Numbered from the stretch's first letter, positions 1 to 7,796 are shown. The stretch: DNA of 11,041 nucleotides from Rickettsiales bacterium (GCA_947485035.1 CANKQN010000021.1:1-11041), one strand, 5' to 3'. The notes: generated from the letters alone by a model not told the origin. Translations and numbers: made by a program.

Positions 1-1
1 A

Positions 2-1156
2 GGTATAACAAAAACAGCAATACAATCAGTAATAACTCGCAAAGACAAAGACGCACTAGTCAGACAACTAGCCATAGTACTAGAAGAACGCCCAGAAACA
101 CAAATACTAATAAAAAATATAGTAAAAGCACGACAAAATCTGGGTGAAAAACACAGAGGAGCACATCCCCTCCTTTCTAATGACCTACTCCAATCACAAT
201 TACAGCTGATACGAAAAGTAACAGGCAACGTGGATGAGATGAATATATTAGTGCACGCACTAGACAACGAACAAGTAAGCAAAAGCTTAGAAACCCTATC
301 TCTTGCGCAGAGGATGGATGCAGTAAAGCAATTCGACACATTATTAAATAAAGCAATGCCAAGTCCGAATAGTGTAGAATTGTCTGTGAACGACAAATCT
401 AAATTGCGTCAAGAATTGCTACGAAGTGGTGGTGATTACCAGAATTTCATGGAAAAATCATGGAATCCAGCTTTTGCGAAAGATTATCCGACGATGCATA
501 AAATACTTGCAACCCAAGCAGAATATAAAGAAGCGTTTTCTGAACTTGACAAATCTCGGGCAAGAGAATTAGCACACGATGTACAAACAAAATATAATTC
601 AGACATTAAAAAGCGGAATGAAGCGGAGAGTAATTTACGCGATGCTTTTTATACCGGGCTGAATAATAAGACCAAATTGTTCAAATTTGGTGCTTCCTTC
701 GCAACTTTTGGTGCACTTAATGCAGCTGCTTTTGCTATGTATGTTCCTATTTATCAGGAAATTCTAAACTTGTATGACAAAGCGAAGGAATTCGTGCCAG
801 AGATTCCTGCACGCAATGTACTAGTAGGGACCCAGGTTGTGACAATGCCAAAAACGCCAGAGGAAGTTATAAAGCCGGGGCATGAAGGAGTGTTCTCCGA
901 CCTAAACGATGGCGTGCAGATAATAGTAGTTATGGTTGCTATTTCAATAGTAGTGGGTGCAGCAGTTGCTGCATTAATGGTTTATGATAAATTAGATAAA
1001 GAGAGAAAGGAACATTCAAATGTTGATTCATGGAATGAGAAAATTGATCAGAATCCACTCAGTAATATAACTAACAAAACTCCAGAATATAATAATGGGA
1101 AACACACTGGAAAACAAGTTCTTTATAACGCTATTGTAGAACCTCGCGTAATATAG
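2..1156 (+). CDS. Unrecognised membrane protein, 5' end outside window
   Basis: The frame is open from base 2 with no stop for 76 codons before the first GTG at 230, so the gene most likely begins left of the window; 384 residues are visible. I do not recognise the family. The first ~225 residues are charged and helix-rich. Two hydrophobic segments follow, at about visible residues 229-251 (FGASFATFGALNAAAFAMY region) and 305-328 (IIVVMVAISIVVGAAVAALM region), separated by a ~50-residue soluble stretch. The tail of ~55 residues is polar and Asn/Lys-rich. This predicts a protein anchored by two C-terminal membrane passes. The first ~330 bases are A/C-rich and T-poor with many cta, ata and aca codons, while the rest resembles ordinary AT-rich coding DNA, suggesting a mosaic or acquired 5' part. 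A GTG start at 230 is possible but has no ribosome binding site. The gene converges on nrdA. A surface or host-directed role is only a guess. Confidence 0.7.
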   Translation, partial: GITKTAIQSVITRKDKDALVRQLAIVLEERPETQILIKNIVKARQNLGEKHRGAHPLLSNDLLQSQLQLIRKVTGNVDEMNILVHALDNEQVSKSLETLSLAQRMDAVKQFDTLLNKAMPSPNSVELSVNDKSKLRQELLRSGGDYQNFMEKSWNPAFAKDYPTMHKILATQAEYKEAFSELDKSRARELAHDVQTKYNSDIKKRNEAESNLRDAFYTGLNNKTKLFKFGASFATFGALNAAAFAMYVPIYQEILNLYDKAKEFVPEIPARNVLVGTQVVTMPKTPEEVIKPGHEGVFSDLNDGVQIIVVMVAISIVVGAAVAALMVYDKLDKERKEHSNVDSWNEKIDQNPLSNITNKTPEYNNGKHTGKQVLYNAIVEPRVI

Positions 1157-1182
1157 TAGTTTTGGTTTAACTCCTCCAACGG

Positions 1183-2970
1183 CTACTGACAAGCCAAACA
1201 TTCGTCGTACATGTCAACCGTCTTTCCACCTTGAACTTTTGGTTTTACTGTTGCAATTGTGTCTTGCCCTGGTGCTTTTTCCGCCCTTTGAATTGAAGAT
1301 GAGCGGCAGTAGTAAAGCGATTTCACACCTTTTTTCCAAGCGGCGAAGTGGATATCGTGCAGAACTCGTTTTTCAACATTACTTGCAAAGAAAATATTTA
1401 GTGATTGCGATTGACAAATATATTTTTGTCTGTCTGCGGCGTGGTCTATCAACCACATTTGGTTTATCTCCATTGCGGTTTTGAACACGGCTTTTTCTTC
1501 TGGCGTAAGGCATTCCAAATGTTGAACAGAACCTTCGTTTAATGCAATTGACGACCAAGTTTTATCGTTATCACTTGCTTTAATTTGAAGAAGTTTTTTC
1601 AGATACTTATTTCGAACAATAAACGAACCGGAAAGAGTTTTATGCGTATAGCAATTTGCCGCATAAGGTTCAATGCCGGGGCTGGAATTTCCTGCTATAA
1701 TTGAAATTGAAGCAGTTGGTGCAATTGCAATTTTGTTTGCGAAACGCTCGTTTAAACCTGCGGATTTAGCATCTGGGCAGGCACCTTTTTCCTTTGCAAT
1801 TTTCTTGCTGGCTTCGTCGGTCTTTGTTTTAATATGTGCAAAAATTGCTTTATTCCACGATTTTGCCGCAACGCCTTCAATTGTAGTATTCTTGCTTTGA
1901 AGGAATGAGTGAAATCCCATAACGCCAAGTCCCACCGAGCGTTCTTGCGATGCTGAATATTTTGCACGCTCCATTGCGTCTGGTGCACGGTTTATGAAGT
2001 CTTCAAGAACATTATCAAGGAAATTCATTATGTCTTCAATAAACATGCTATTGTCTTTCCAAGCCTCAAAATACTCTAAATTCAGTGATGACAAACAGCA
2101 AACCGCCGTGCGTTCTTTTTTGTGCTGATCGTTGCCTGTTAAAAGTGTAATTTCAGCACATAAATTTGATGTTTTCACTTTAAAATCGTTTGCTTTGTAT
2201 ACCTCCGGCAGGTTTTTGTTGACAGTATCCGTGTAAAGAATGTATGGTTCGCCGGTTTCGACTCTTGAAGCAAGAATTTTAATCCAGAGGTCCCGTGCAT
2301 TAATTGTGTTAACAACATTTCCAGATGACGGGCTGATCAATTTCCAAGGTTTTCCTTCTTGCACGGCGTTCATGAAGGCATCGCTTATGCAAACTCCGTG
2401 ATGAATGTTAAGACAGCGGCGGTTTGTATCGCCTGTTGGTCGCCTAATATCAACAAATTCCTCAATTTCAGGGTGAGTATCTTGCATATAAACCGCTGCA
2501 GAACCACGACGAAGACTACCTTGGGAAATTGCTAGGGTCATGGAATCAACAACTTTGATGAAAGGAATTACACCAGATGTGTGTCCCTTACCTGCAATTT
2601 CTTCATTAATTGAGCGAATATTTCCAATGTGCGTTCCAATTCCACCACCAGATGACGCCAAGTAGACATTCTCGTTCCAAGTTTTTGCTATTGAATCAAG
2701 GCTGTCTTGCATTTCATTTAAAAAGCATGAAATTGGAAGACCACGATTCGTTCCGCCATTTGCCAAAATTGGAGTAGCAGGCATGAACCACATTTGTGAA
2801 ATGTAGTCGTAAATGCGTTGTGCGTGTGCGTCATCGTTTGAGTAAGCTTTTGCAACGCGGGCGAAGAGATCCTGACTTGTCTCGTTACCAATTAAATAGC
2901 GATCTTTTAAAACGGCAAGACCAAAATCCGTAATATTAATCTCTCTTTCTTTGTGCGTTTGAATTGTCAT
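1183..2970 (-). CDS. nrdA: Class I ribonucleotide reductase, alpha (large) subunit
   Basis: Reduces ribonucleoside diphosphates to deoxyribonucleotides for DNA synthesis, working with a beta subunit (NrdB) that makes the radical. The 595 residues keep the expected catalytic set: the redox cysteine in PISCFL (C82), the N-x-C-x-E active-site motif in SNLCAEI (N269, C271, E273), the second redox cysteine in AVCCLSSLNL (C291), the PTASISIIAGNSSPGIEP loop (418-435), the paired radical-transfer tyrosines Y553-Y554, and a C-terminal CxxC (C591, C594) for re-reduction by thioredoxin or glutaredoxin. The tyrosine pair argues for class I rather than the B12-dependent class II. The N-terminus goes straight into the core, so the ATP-cone that senses dATP is absent. 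Length is near that of short Rickettsia-type NrdA and well below the ~760 of E. coli. The start lies 26 bases after the TAXI stop with no Shine-Dalgarno. No nrdB lies next to it in this window, and no NrdR boxes were seen. Confidence 0.95.
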   Translation of the reverse strand: MTIQTHKEREINITDFGLAVLKDRYLIGNETSQDLFARVAKAYSNDDAHAQRIYDYISQMWFMPATPILANGGTNRGLPISCFLNEMQDSLDSIAKTWNENVYLASSGGGIGTHIGNIRSINEEIAGKGHTSGVIPFIKVVDSMTLAISQGSLRRGSAAVYMQDTHPEIEEFVDIRRPTGDTNRRCLNIHHGVCISDAFMNAVQEGKPWKLISPSSGNVVNTINARDLWIKILASRVETGEPYILYTDTVNKNLPEVYKANDFKVKTSNLCAEITLLTGNDQHKKERTAVCCLSSLNLEYFEAWKDNSMFIEDIMNFLDNVLEDFINRAPDAMERAKYSASQERSVGLGVMGFHSFLQSKNTTIEGVAAKSWNKAIFAHIKTKTDEASKKIAKEKGACPDAKSAGLNERFANKIAIAPTASISIIAGNSSPGIEPYAANCYTHKTLSGSFIVRNKYLKKLLQIKASDNDKTWSSIALNEGSVQHLECLTPEEKAVFKTAMEINQMWLIDHAADRQKYICQSQSLNIFFASNVEKRVLHDIHFAAWKKGVKSLYYCRSSSIQRAEKAPGQDTIATVKPKVQGGKTVDMYDECLACQ

Positions 2971-2996
2971 AAATGTATGTTTAATTGCAAATATTA

Positions 2997-3941
2997 TTAA
3001 TTAACTCCGTTTTCTTTGAACGCCTTCATTGCAGCGTTGTGTGTTGGGAATTGTAGCGTGTTTGGATTCAGCGTTTGCACTGTGTTTTGCATCATTACCG
3101 GAGAATACTGTTTAAAAGAAGCAAAGTTTGTGAGTGTATAGCGCGTTATGTCATAAACTGCTTCGTCGTTTGTATATTTTGACGTTACAAGAAGTGCTTT
3201 TGTGCCAAGTGTTTGCGTGGGCTGTGCATATCCAAGATACATTCCAGCCGGAATTGTGGAGAGGGAGTAAAACGGGTTTTGTTCCATTGTAAGTTGAATA
3301 AATTCAGCAGAAAGTGGGATAATTTTCGCACCGCATTGTTCAACAAGCGTTTGAACTGTTTTGTTTGGCTGTCCTCCAATTACAATTGAAGCATCAATCA
3401 CATTGTTGCACAAATAGTTTTCAACGGAGGATTGCGTTTCGGTTGAGACTTTGAAATCTGTTGTTTTGAGGGCAAGAAATTTCATAATTTGCGATGTAAA
3501 TTTCCGAACACCAGAACCATCAACACCAATATTAAATCTTTTACCTTTGATATCTGCAAATGTTGTTATGCCGGAATTTTTCGATGCAATAAGCAAGAAT
3601 GTTTCGGTGTATAAAGGGAAAACGACTGATATGCTTGAAATTTCGTTGCGTTTTTTCTTTTCGGATAGATATGTGAAGAATTCGTCCGCTTGAACAAAAG
3701 CAAAGCTGTTCAGTCCACCCTCGACCGCACTAAGGTTATATTCCGAACCTGGTGTTGATTCAACAATACACTTCTTTTCATTGTTTGCAGAAAGGTTAAA
3801 AATGCGACAAATCGCCCCACCACTTGGGTAGTATAGCCCAGAAGTTGAACCTGTTGCTATTGTAATAATTTCCGTTGCCAATGCGGAAAATGATAGCAAA
3901 ATTAAAGCAAATACGAATTTTATGAGGTTTAAAACCGACAT
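2997..3941 (-). CDS. TAXI-family TRAP transporter substrate-binding protein
   Basis: Periplasmic receptor of a TRAP-type transporter, which uses ion gradients to import organic acids or amino acids; the ligand cannot be read from the sequence. From the ATG at 3941 the protein has 314 residues. A signal peptide covers residues 1-22 (hydrophobic core FVFALILLSFSALA), and mature protein begins near TEIITIATG. The family hallmark follows at residues 30-45, TGSTSGLYYPSGGAIC, close to the TAXI consensus TG-x-x-G-x-YYP-x-GG. A longer frame reaches a TTG at 4019, but that would put 26 residues before a perfectly placed signal peptide and would start upstream of the probable promoter, so the ATG is preferred. 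It stands after a 125-base gap, the largest on the minus strand, and ends 26 bases before nrdA. The fused TRAP permease it needs is not in the window. It is the type of receptor found as a stand-alone gene in several Rickettsiales. Confidence 0.88.
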   Translation of the reverse strand: MSVLNLIKFVFALILLSFSALATEIITIATGSTSGLYYPSGGAICRIFNLSANNEKKCIVESTPGSEYNLSAVEGGLNSFAFVQADEFFTYLSEKKKRNEISSISVVFPLYTETFLLIASKNSGITTFADIKGKRFNIGVDGSGVRKFTSQIMKFLALKTTDFKVSTETQSSVENYLCNNVIDASIVIGGQPNKTVQTLVEQCGAKIIPLSAEFIQLTMEQNPFYSLSTIPAGMYLGYAQPTQTLGTKALLVTSKYTNDEAVYDITRYTLTNFASFKQYSPVMMQNTVQTLNPNTLQFPTHNAAMKAFKENGVN

Positions 3942-3980
3942 ATATAAAGAAAACTTTTTCAAAAAAATAAGTTTTGTGAA

Positions 3981-4009
3981 AATATAAAAATCAAGGTTTT
4001 TTATTTCAA
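3981..4009 (-). promoter_or_regulatory. Probable sigma-70-type promoter for the TAXI gene
   Basis: Read on the minus strand, a TTGAAA -35 box (4009-4004) is followed by a 17-base spacer and a TATATT -10 box (3986-3981). Transcription would begin near 3974, giving a leader of about 33 bases before the ATG at 3941. It sits in the only gap above 50 bases between minus-strand genes. The region is very AT-rich, so chance matches are easy; the exact 17-base spacing and the position are what support it. Confidence 0.5.
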
Positions 4010-4066
4010 AATTCCACAATTTGAAATTGATATAACATTAAATCCTTTTGGAAATTGACTTTATAT

Positions 4067-4873
4067 CTACTTCACAAAAGTGCAGTCTGCGGAAAATTTA
4101 TGCCTGTCAAATTCAACGGAAAATGCGTGAAGAAACATGCGTTCCGCAGGAATTCCGCCGTATTTTTCGTCACCAACGATTGGCATTCCAATATGCGAAA
4201 GATGCAGTCTGATTTGGTGCATTTTACCAGTTTGTGGTTCAACAAGAACGATGTTTTCGCCAGCAGCACTGAACTTCGTAACGCAAGTGTTTCCTTCTGT
4301 TGCAACCATTTTTTGAAGGTGTGTATCTTTATGAAGATTGGTTGAAATTGTGCCGCTTGGTTGTGTAATTCTTTCAACCATAGCATAATATTTCTTTTTC
4401 ACAAGGTTTTGTGCAAAAAGTTGAGTTACATGGCGTGCCATATATTTATTCTTGGCAATAATCATTATTCCGGAGGTCTCCCTGTCGAGTCTGTGGGTAA
4501 TTCTTGCTTCAATTTCATATTGCTTGGCAAGTACATCGACAGATATTCCACTTGTTACACCACCTTGGCTTGAAATTCCACATGGCTTGTTTATTATTAT
4601 AAGGTCTTCGTCTTCGAAGGTAATCCAACTGCGAAACTGTTCAACAAGAGTAGGGTTCACATACACTTCCTGCGGGTTTTCTTCAAGGAAATAGTAGACT
4701 TGAATGGCATCGCCAAGGGAAAGAACTGTTGATGGTTCAACTTTTTTTTTGTTGAGTTTTATCTTTTTTTCACGCAATAATCTTGCAACGAGGCTTTGGG
4801 GTATTGTAAATTTTTCACGAAGAAAGCGGTCAATTCGTGAATTGTGATAGTTTTTATCAATTATTATTTCCAT
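4067..4873 (-). CDS. rluC: RluC/RluD-family 23S rRNA pseudouridine synthase, RluC-like
   Basis: Converts specific uridines of 23S rRNA to pseudouridine in the cytoplasm; E. coli RluC acts at positions 955, 2504 and 2580. The 268-residue protein opens with an S4-type RNA-binding domain (about 1-60, with SRIDRFLREKF and a basic LLREKKIKLNKKK stretch), then the catalytic domain. The motif-II signature HRLDRETSG lies at residues 127-135, with D130 as the catalytic aspartate. The later TGKMHQIRLHLSHIGMPIVG segment (215-234) is the conserved uridine-binding motif. HRLDRETSG is nearer RluC than RluD, but the two are hard to separate by eye. It is shorter than E. coli RluC (319 residues), with the C-terminus trimmed. 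The start overlaps the end of the upstream ctpA by 17 bases, so translation is probably coupled; there is no Shine-Dalgarno. Confidence 0.9.
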   Translation of the reverse strand: MEIIIDKNYHNSRIDRFLREKFTIPQSLVARLLREKKIKLNKKKVEPSTVLSLGDAIQVYYFLEENPQEVYVNPTLVEQFRSWITFEDEDLIIINKPCGISSQGGVTSGISVDVLAKQYEIEARITHRLDRETSGIMIIAKNKYMARHVTQLFAQNLVKKKYYAMVERITQPSGTISTNLHKDTHLQKMVATEGNTCVTKFSAAGENIVLVEPQTGKMHQIRLHLSHIGMPIVGDEKYGGIPAERMFLHAFSVEFDRHKFSADCTFVK

Positions 4874-6221
4874 TGTGTTTTATTGAAGTTTTTATTGAGG
4901 AAACTGCTGCCTGAATGGCAAAATCTTCAATTGCGTTTGGTTCCACTTCCAAAGATTTCTCTGCATTTTCTTCTGTGCCTTCTTCAACCTTAGTGCTTTG
5001 TTTGTCAAGTTTAATATGATTTTTATAAACTGCCTCATTGCTTGGGAAGAAATCTTTGCGTTTTTCTTGCTTCTTCACTTCAAGTTCGGGAATTATGACA
5101 TCAGGTTTCACGCCTTGGGCTTGAATTGAATGACCTTTTGGAGAGTAATAAAGGGCAGTTGTAAGTTTTAACGCACCTTTTTCACCGTTTTTCAGTGGCG
5201 AAACTGTTTGCACTGAGCCTTTTCCGAAAGTTTTTTGACCAATAACCATGCCGCGGGAATTATCCTGCAATGCAAGTGCTGTGACTTCCGAAGCAGATGC
5301 GGAGTAGGAATTCACCAAAATTGCTACGGGAATTTGCGGGGATATTAGGGGTTTGTCGTCGTTGTAAATTGCAACTTTCCCATTCAGCGAAGAATAACGC
5401 ACATTTCGGCAATTTTTTTTGCTTGCAATGCAAGACCTCTCATCAACGCTTTTTGCCTGTTCCATCGTTGAAACTTGAACTATGATATCGTTTTTTTTCA
5501 CAAAAAGTGATGATATCGCAATTGCAGATTCCAAAATTCCACCCGGATTCGCACGCAAATCAAGCACTATCCCTGAATATGATTGATTCTTTTGCAAGAC
5601 TTTGAGGAGGTCATCGAATGTTTTTTCGTTAAATGTGCTGATTGAAACAACGAGTATGTCATCAATTTTCTGAGACGAAACCGTTTCAACCTCAATATTA
5701 TCACGCATAATCTCAAATTCAAGTGGTTTTTCAGCGTCTTTTCTGAAAATATCAACCTTAACTTTTGTGCCTCTCTTGCCTTTTAACTTGCTAGAAACTT
5801 CATCAAGAGACATGCCAAATGTTGACTGTGAATTTACATGAGTAATATAATCGCCATTTTTCAAGCCTGCTTTTTCAGCTGGCATACCCTTAATCACACC
5901 AATCACGCGAATAATTCCTTGGTGGGAATCGATATAAACGCCAATTCCGGAAAAACTTCCTGAAAGTGATTCTGTTAGTTTAAGGTATTCATCTTTTGTG
6001 TAGTATGTGGAATGGGAGTCGATTTTATCAAGACCGCCCTTCAAAAGACCGGCTGTGATATCTTCGTCTTTTATATCAGTTTTTGCGGAATTTCGCTTTG
6101 CGTAATTAATGATATCGCGAACAAAAACGAGTTCTTCGTCCGAATAATTGCTAGCATTCACTTGCGGGAAAAAGGAAATTATTGCAAGAACGGCAACAAT
6201 TATGCATGATATTTTATTCAT
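4857..6221 (-). CDS. ctpA: CtpA-type carboxy-terminal processing protease (S41 family)
   Basis: Periplasmic serine protease that trims or degrades envelope proteins from their C-termini; in other bacteria targets include peptidoglycan hydrolases and their regulators. Residues 1-23 form a signal peptide (IIVAVLAIISFFPQVNA). A PDZ domain spans about 88-160 (SGSFSGIGVYID through the LKGKRGTKV loop). The S41 core follows, with the DLRANPGG strand (221-228), catalytic S309 in NSYSASASEV, catalytic K334 in TFGKGSVQ and the assisting Q338, which match the Ser-Lys-Gln spacing of E. coli Prc. The 454 residues are a normal CtpA length. Two features are unusual: a small insertion at about 250-275 holding two cysteines (C264, C271), and an acidic, low-complexity tail (about 405-430). 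Only one base separates its ATG from the stop of the upstream GST-like gene, and its end overlaps the pseudouridine synthase gene, placing it firmly in the run. Confidence 0.94.
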   Translation of the reverse strand: MNKISCIIVAVLAIISFFPQVNASNYSDEELVFVRDIINYAKRNSAKTDIKDEDITAGLLKGGLDKIDSHSTYYTKDEYLKLTESLSGSFSGIGVYIDSHQGIIRVIGVIKGMPAEKAGLKNGDYITHVNSQSTFGMSLDEVSSKLKGKRGTKVKVDIFRKDAEKPLEFEIMRDNIEVETVSSQKIDDILVVSISTFNEKTFDDLLKVLQKNQSYSGIVLDLRANPGGILESAIAISSLFVKKNDIIVQVSTMEQAKSVDERSCIASKKNCRNVRYSSLNGKVAIYNDDKPLISPQIPVAILVNSYSASASEVTALALQDNSRGMVIGQKTFGKGSVQTVSPLKNGEKGALKLTTALYYSPKGHSIQAQGVKPDVIIPELEVKKQEKRKDFFPSNEAVYKNHIKLDKQSTKVEEGTEENAEKSLEVEPNAIEDFAIQAAVSSIKTSIKHNGNNN

Positions 6222-6222
6222 T

Positions 6223-6888
6223 TTAGAAATCTAAATTTGCGTAATGTTGCGGTGTTAAAATTCCGGCAATTCTTTCTTTAAGTAATGCACGAAACGCCGG
6301 TTTGGATTTCACGATTGAATACCAGTCCTTAATTTGAGGAATTTTCGACCACTGAATCTCGCCAAGGAAATCCAGACTTGAAAGTTGCGTTGCTGCGGCG
6401 ATATCTGCTAGAGAAAATTTTTCCCCACCAAGCCAAGTGTTTTTTTCAAGAAGATATGTTGTGTAATCGAAATGTATGCCAAGGTTGTAGCGTGCCAAGC
6501 TTAAAACATTCATATTTGGTTGTGCTTTTTCGTGGAAATATTTCACCGCTTTTTCTTGAATGAAAGACCGTCCGCAGTCAAGAAAGAATTTTTCGGTGAA
6601 CCAGAGTGCAACTTTTTTTGTTTCAAGCTTGCTGTTTTCTTCGGGAAAAAGAAATGTTGGCTTGTATGTTTCAAGTAAATATTCAATTATCAAATGTGAA
6701 TGGTTGAAAACATCGCCGTTTTTTGAAATAAGAACAGGGACTGTTCCAGCAGGATTTATCTGCAGAAATTGTTCGTCAAATTCCCAAAACTTTTGCTCCA
6801 CAAGTATATAATCCACCGCTATTTCATTTAAAATGAAGCGAATCATTCTTGAAAAAGGGCAAAGGGAGTAGTGGTATAATTTATACAT
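6223..6888 (-). CDS. fzlA: GST-fold protein, probable FzlA-like FtsZ partner
   Basis: A 221-residue protein with glutathione S-transferase architecture: a thioredoxin-like N-terminal half with SLCPFSR at 8-14 and the cis-proline motif NPAGTVPVL at 45-53, then a helical domain with the N-capping segment FSLADIAAATQL (158-169). The C-terminus, with KSKPAFRALLKERI and a final HYANLDF (215-221), resembles the conserved tail of FzlA, an alphaproteobacterial GST homologue that binds FtsZ filaments and is needed for constriction in Caulobacter. The residue pair that normally holds the gamma-glutamyl group of glutathione (Glu-Ser) reads His-Ser here (63-64), fitting a non-enzymatic role. The FzlA assignment rests on remembered family features; an ordinary GST is the alternative. 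It lies 44 bases after the PilP-like gene and one base before ctpA, with no Shine-Dalgarno at its start. Confidence 0.7.
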   Translation of the reverse strand: MYKLYHYSLCPFSRMIRFILNEIAVDYILVEQKFWEFDEQFLQINPAGTVPVLISKNGDVFNHSHLIIEYLLETYKPTFLFPEENSKLETKKVALWFTEKFFLDCGRSFIQEKAVKYFHEKAQPNMNVLSLARYNLGIHFDYTTYLLEKNTWLGGEKFSLADIAAATQLSSLDFLGEIQWSKIPQIKDWYSIVKSKPAFRALLKERIAGILTPQHYANLDF

Positions 6889-6932
6889 TTAGGAAGAAAA
6901 AGGCTTATATTTTTTTAATGAATACAAAAAAA

Positions 6933-7793
6933 CTAAATTTCAACTTGTTTTTCAATTTCTTCAATTCTTGCACCGCATTTTTTGGTAATTTCAAGTTCCT
7001 TTGCAAAAAAACACTCACCAGTGCGAAGCGTTACCGCAACAAAGTTTGATTGCACAGATACATTACGCTGTTTTATTGTTCCAAGTTTTTTGCTTTCAGC
7101 TTGCAAAGTGGCGTTAAGTGGAATTATAAATTCAATTTCGTTGTTGGAACTTTCACTAATTTTAATGCCGTTAATTGAAGATTTTGCGTATGTAAATTTC
7201 CCGATATTCGTGAAGACTATCCAGTAGCTTGGGTCGTTATACATAACCGAAGAGACGTGGATAATTGGGTTTGTTGTAACTTGCGATTTTTGCATTGTGA
7301 ACCTGCGTGGTTTGACGATCATTTTTCTTCCTTTGGAATGGTAGTCAACTGCTTGGTTGACGAGGGCGGAATCTTGTGGGGTGTAAAACGCATCACGATA
7401 TTGTGGAATGTTGTATGATGGGTCGAATTTGACGGTGTCATCAATGGTGATTTCTTGCGGTTGAATTTGAGATTTTGCTAAATTTGTTTTTTGAGAATCC
7501 GACATGCCAAATTCAACTTTTGCAAGTTCAGTGTTTTCAATTAACGCACTTTTGGCAAATGAAATTGCACTGCCAATTTGTTTGATATCCTGTGTTTGAA
7601 GTGTGTTGGAATTTGATTGCAGAAACTTGTTTTGAGTATTTGCCGTTTGCGATGGATTTGTTGGGGCGGCGAACCTTGAAAATGTTGTCGTTGTTTTCAC
7701 ACCGTTGTTTTCATAAGTTGTTGTTTTTTCGGTTGGGGTGAAATCTGTGGCGTAAGATGAAACTGCTGCCAAGAAAAGCATTATGTATAGCAT
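6933..7793 (-). CDS. Secreted PilP/GspC-like pilus or secretion alignment protein
   Basis: A 286-residue protein with a short N-terminal signal sequence (LYIMLFLAAVSSYA, cut near residue 15) and therefore probably periplasmic. Residues ~20-120 are Thr/Gln/Asn-rich and look disordered. A small beta domain sits at about 177-268, with HVSSVMYNDPSYWIVFTN, then a variable loop, then VSVQSNFVAVTLRTGE. This matches the pattern I associate with PilP/GspC homology-region domains: hydrophobic strand, Tyr, Trp-x-V, N-(G), and a late VxLR strand. In type IV pili PilP links PilN/PilO to the secretin; in type II secretion GspC does so. Unlike typical PilP it has no lipobox cysteine, and unlike GspC it has no clear cytoplasmic segment before the hydrophobic stretch. 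Two cysteines (C261, C273) could form a disulphide. It follows the PilO-like gene by 3 bases. The assignment leans on domain order and neighbours. Confidence 0.55.
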   Translation of the reverse strand: MLYIMLFLAAVSSYATDFTPTEKTTTYENNGVKTTTTFSRFAAPTNPSQTANTQNKFLQSNSNTLQTQDIKQIGSAISFAKSALIENTELAKVEFGMSDSQKTNLAKSQIQPQEITIDDTVKFDPSYNIPQYRDAFYTPQDSALVNQAVDYHSKGRKMIVKPRRFTMQKSQVTTNPIIHVSSVMYNDPSYWIVFTNIGKFTYAKSSINGIKISESSNNEIEFIIPLNATLQAESKKLGTIKQRNVSVQSNFVAVTLRTGECFFAKELEITKKCGARIEEIEKQVEI

Positions 7794-7796
7794 AAA

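Noticed and set aside
177..362. Minus-strand frame of 61 codons at the left edge
   Set aside because: It is antisense to a continuous plus-strand frame, and its Leu/Cys-rich product shows no recognisable feature.
1157..1200. Possible bidirectional terminator between the convergent genes
   Set aside because: Only an AGTAG/CTACT pairing with a loop over 20 bases could be found; too weak, and no U-tract follows.
1239..1900. Plus-strand open frames of 75-81 codons inside nrdA
   Set aside because: They lie opposite a strongly conserved gene, have no family features, and are shadows of its codon pattern.
1183..2970. B12-dependent class II ribonucleotide reductase
   Set aside because: The paired tyrosines near the C-terminus and the short class I layout point to class I.
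3942..4019. Longer TAXI reading frame starting at TTG 4019
   Set aside because: It would add 26 residues in front of a standard signal peptide and overlap the probable promoter; the ATG at 3941 is better placed.
6889..6932. Promoter or terminator in the 44-base gap before the FzlA-like gene
   Set aside because: The stretch is just A/T-rich; no hairpin, and no -35/-10 pair with acceptable spacing.
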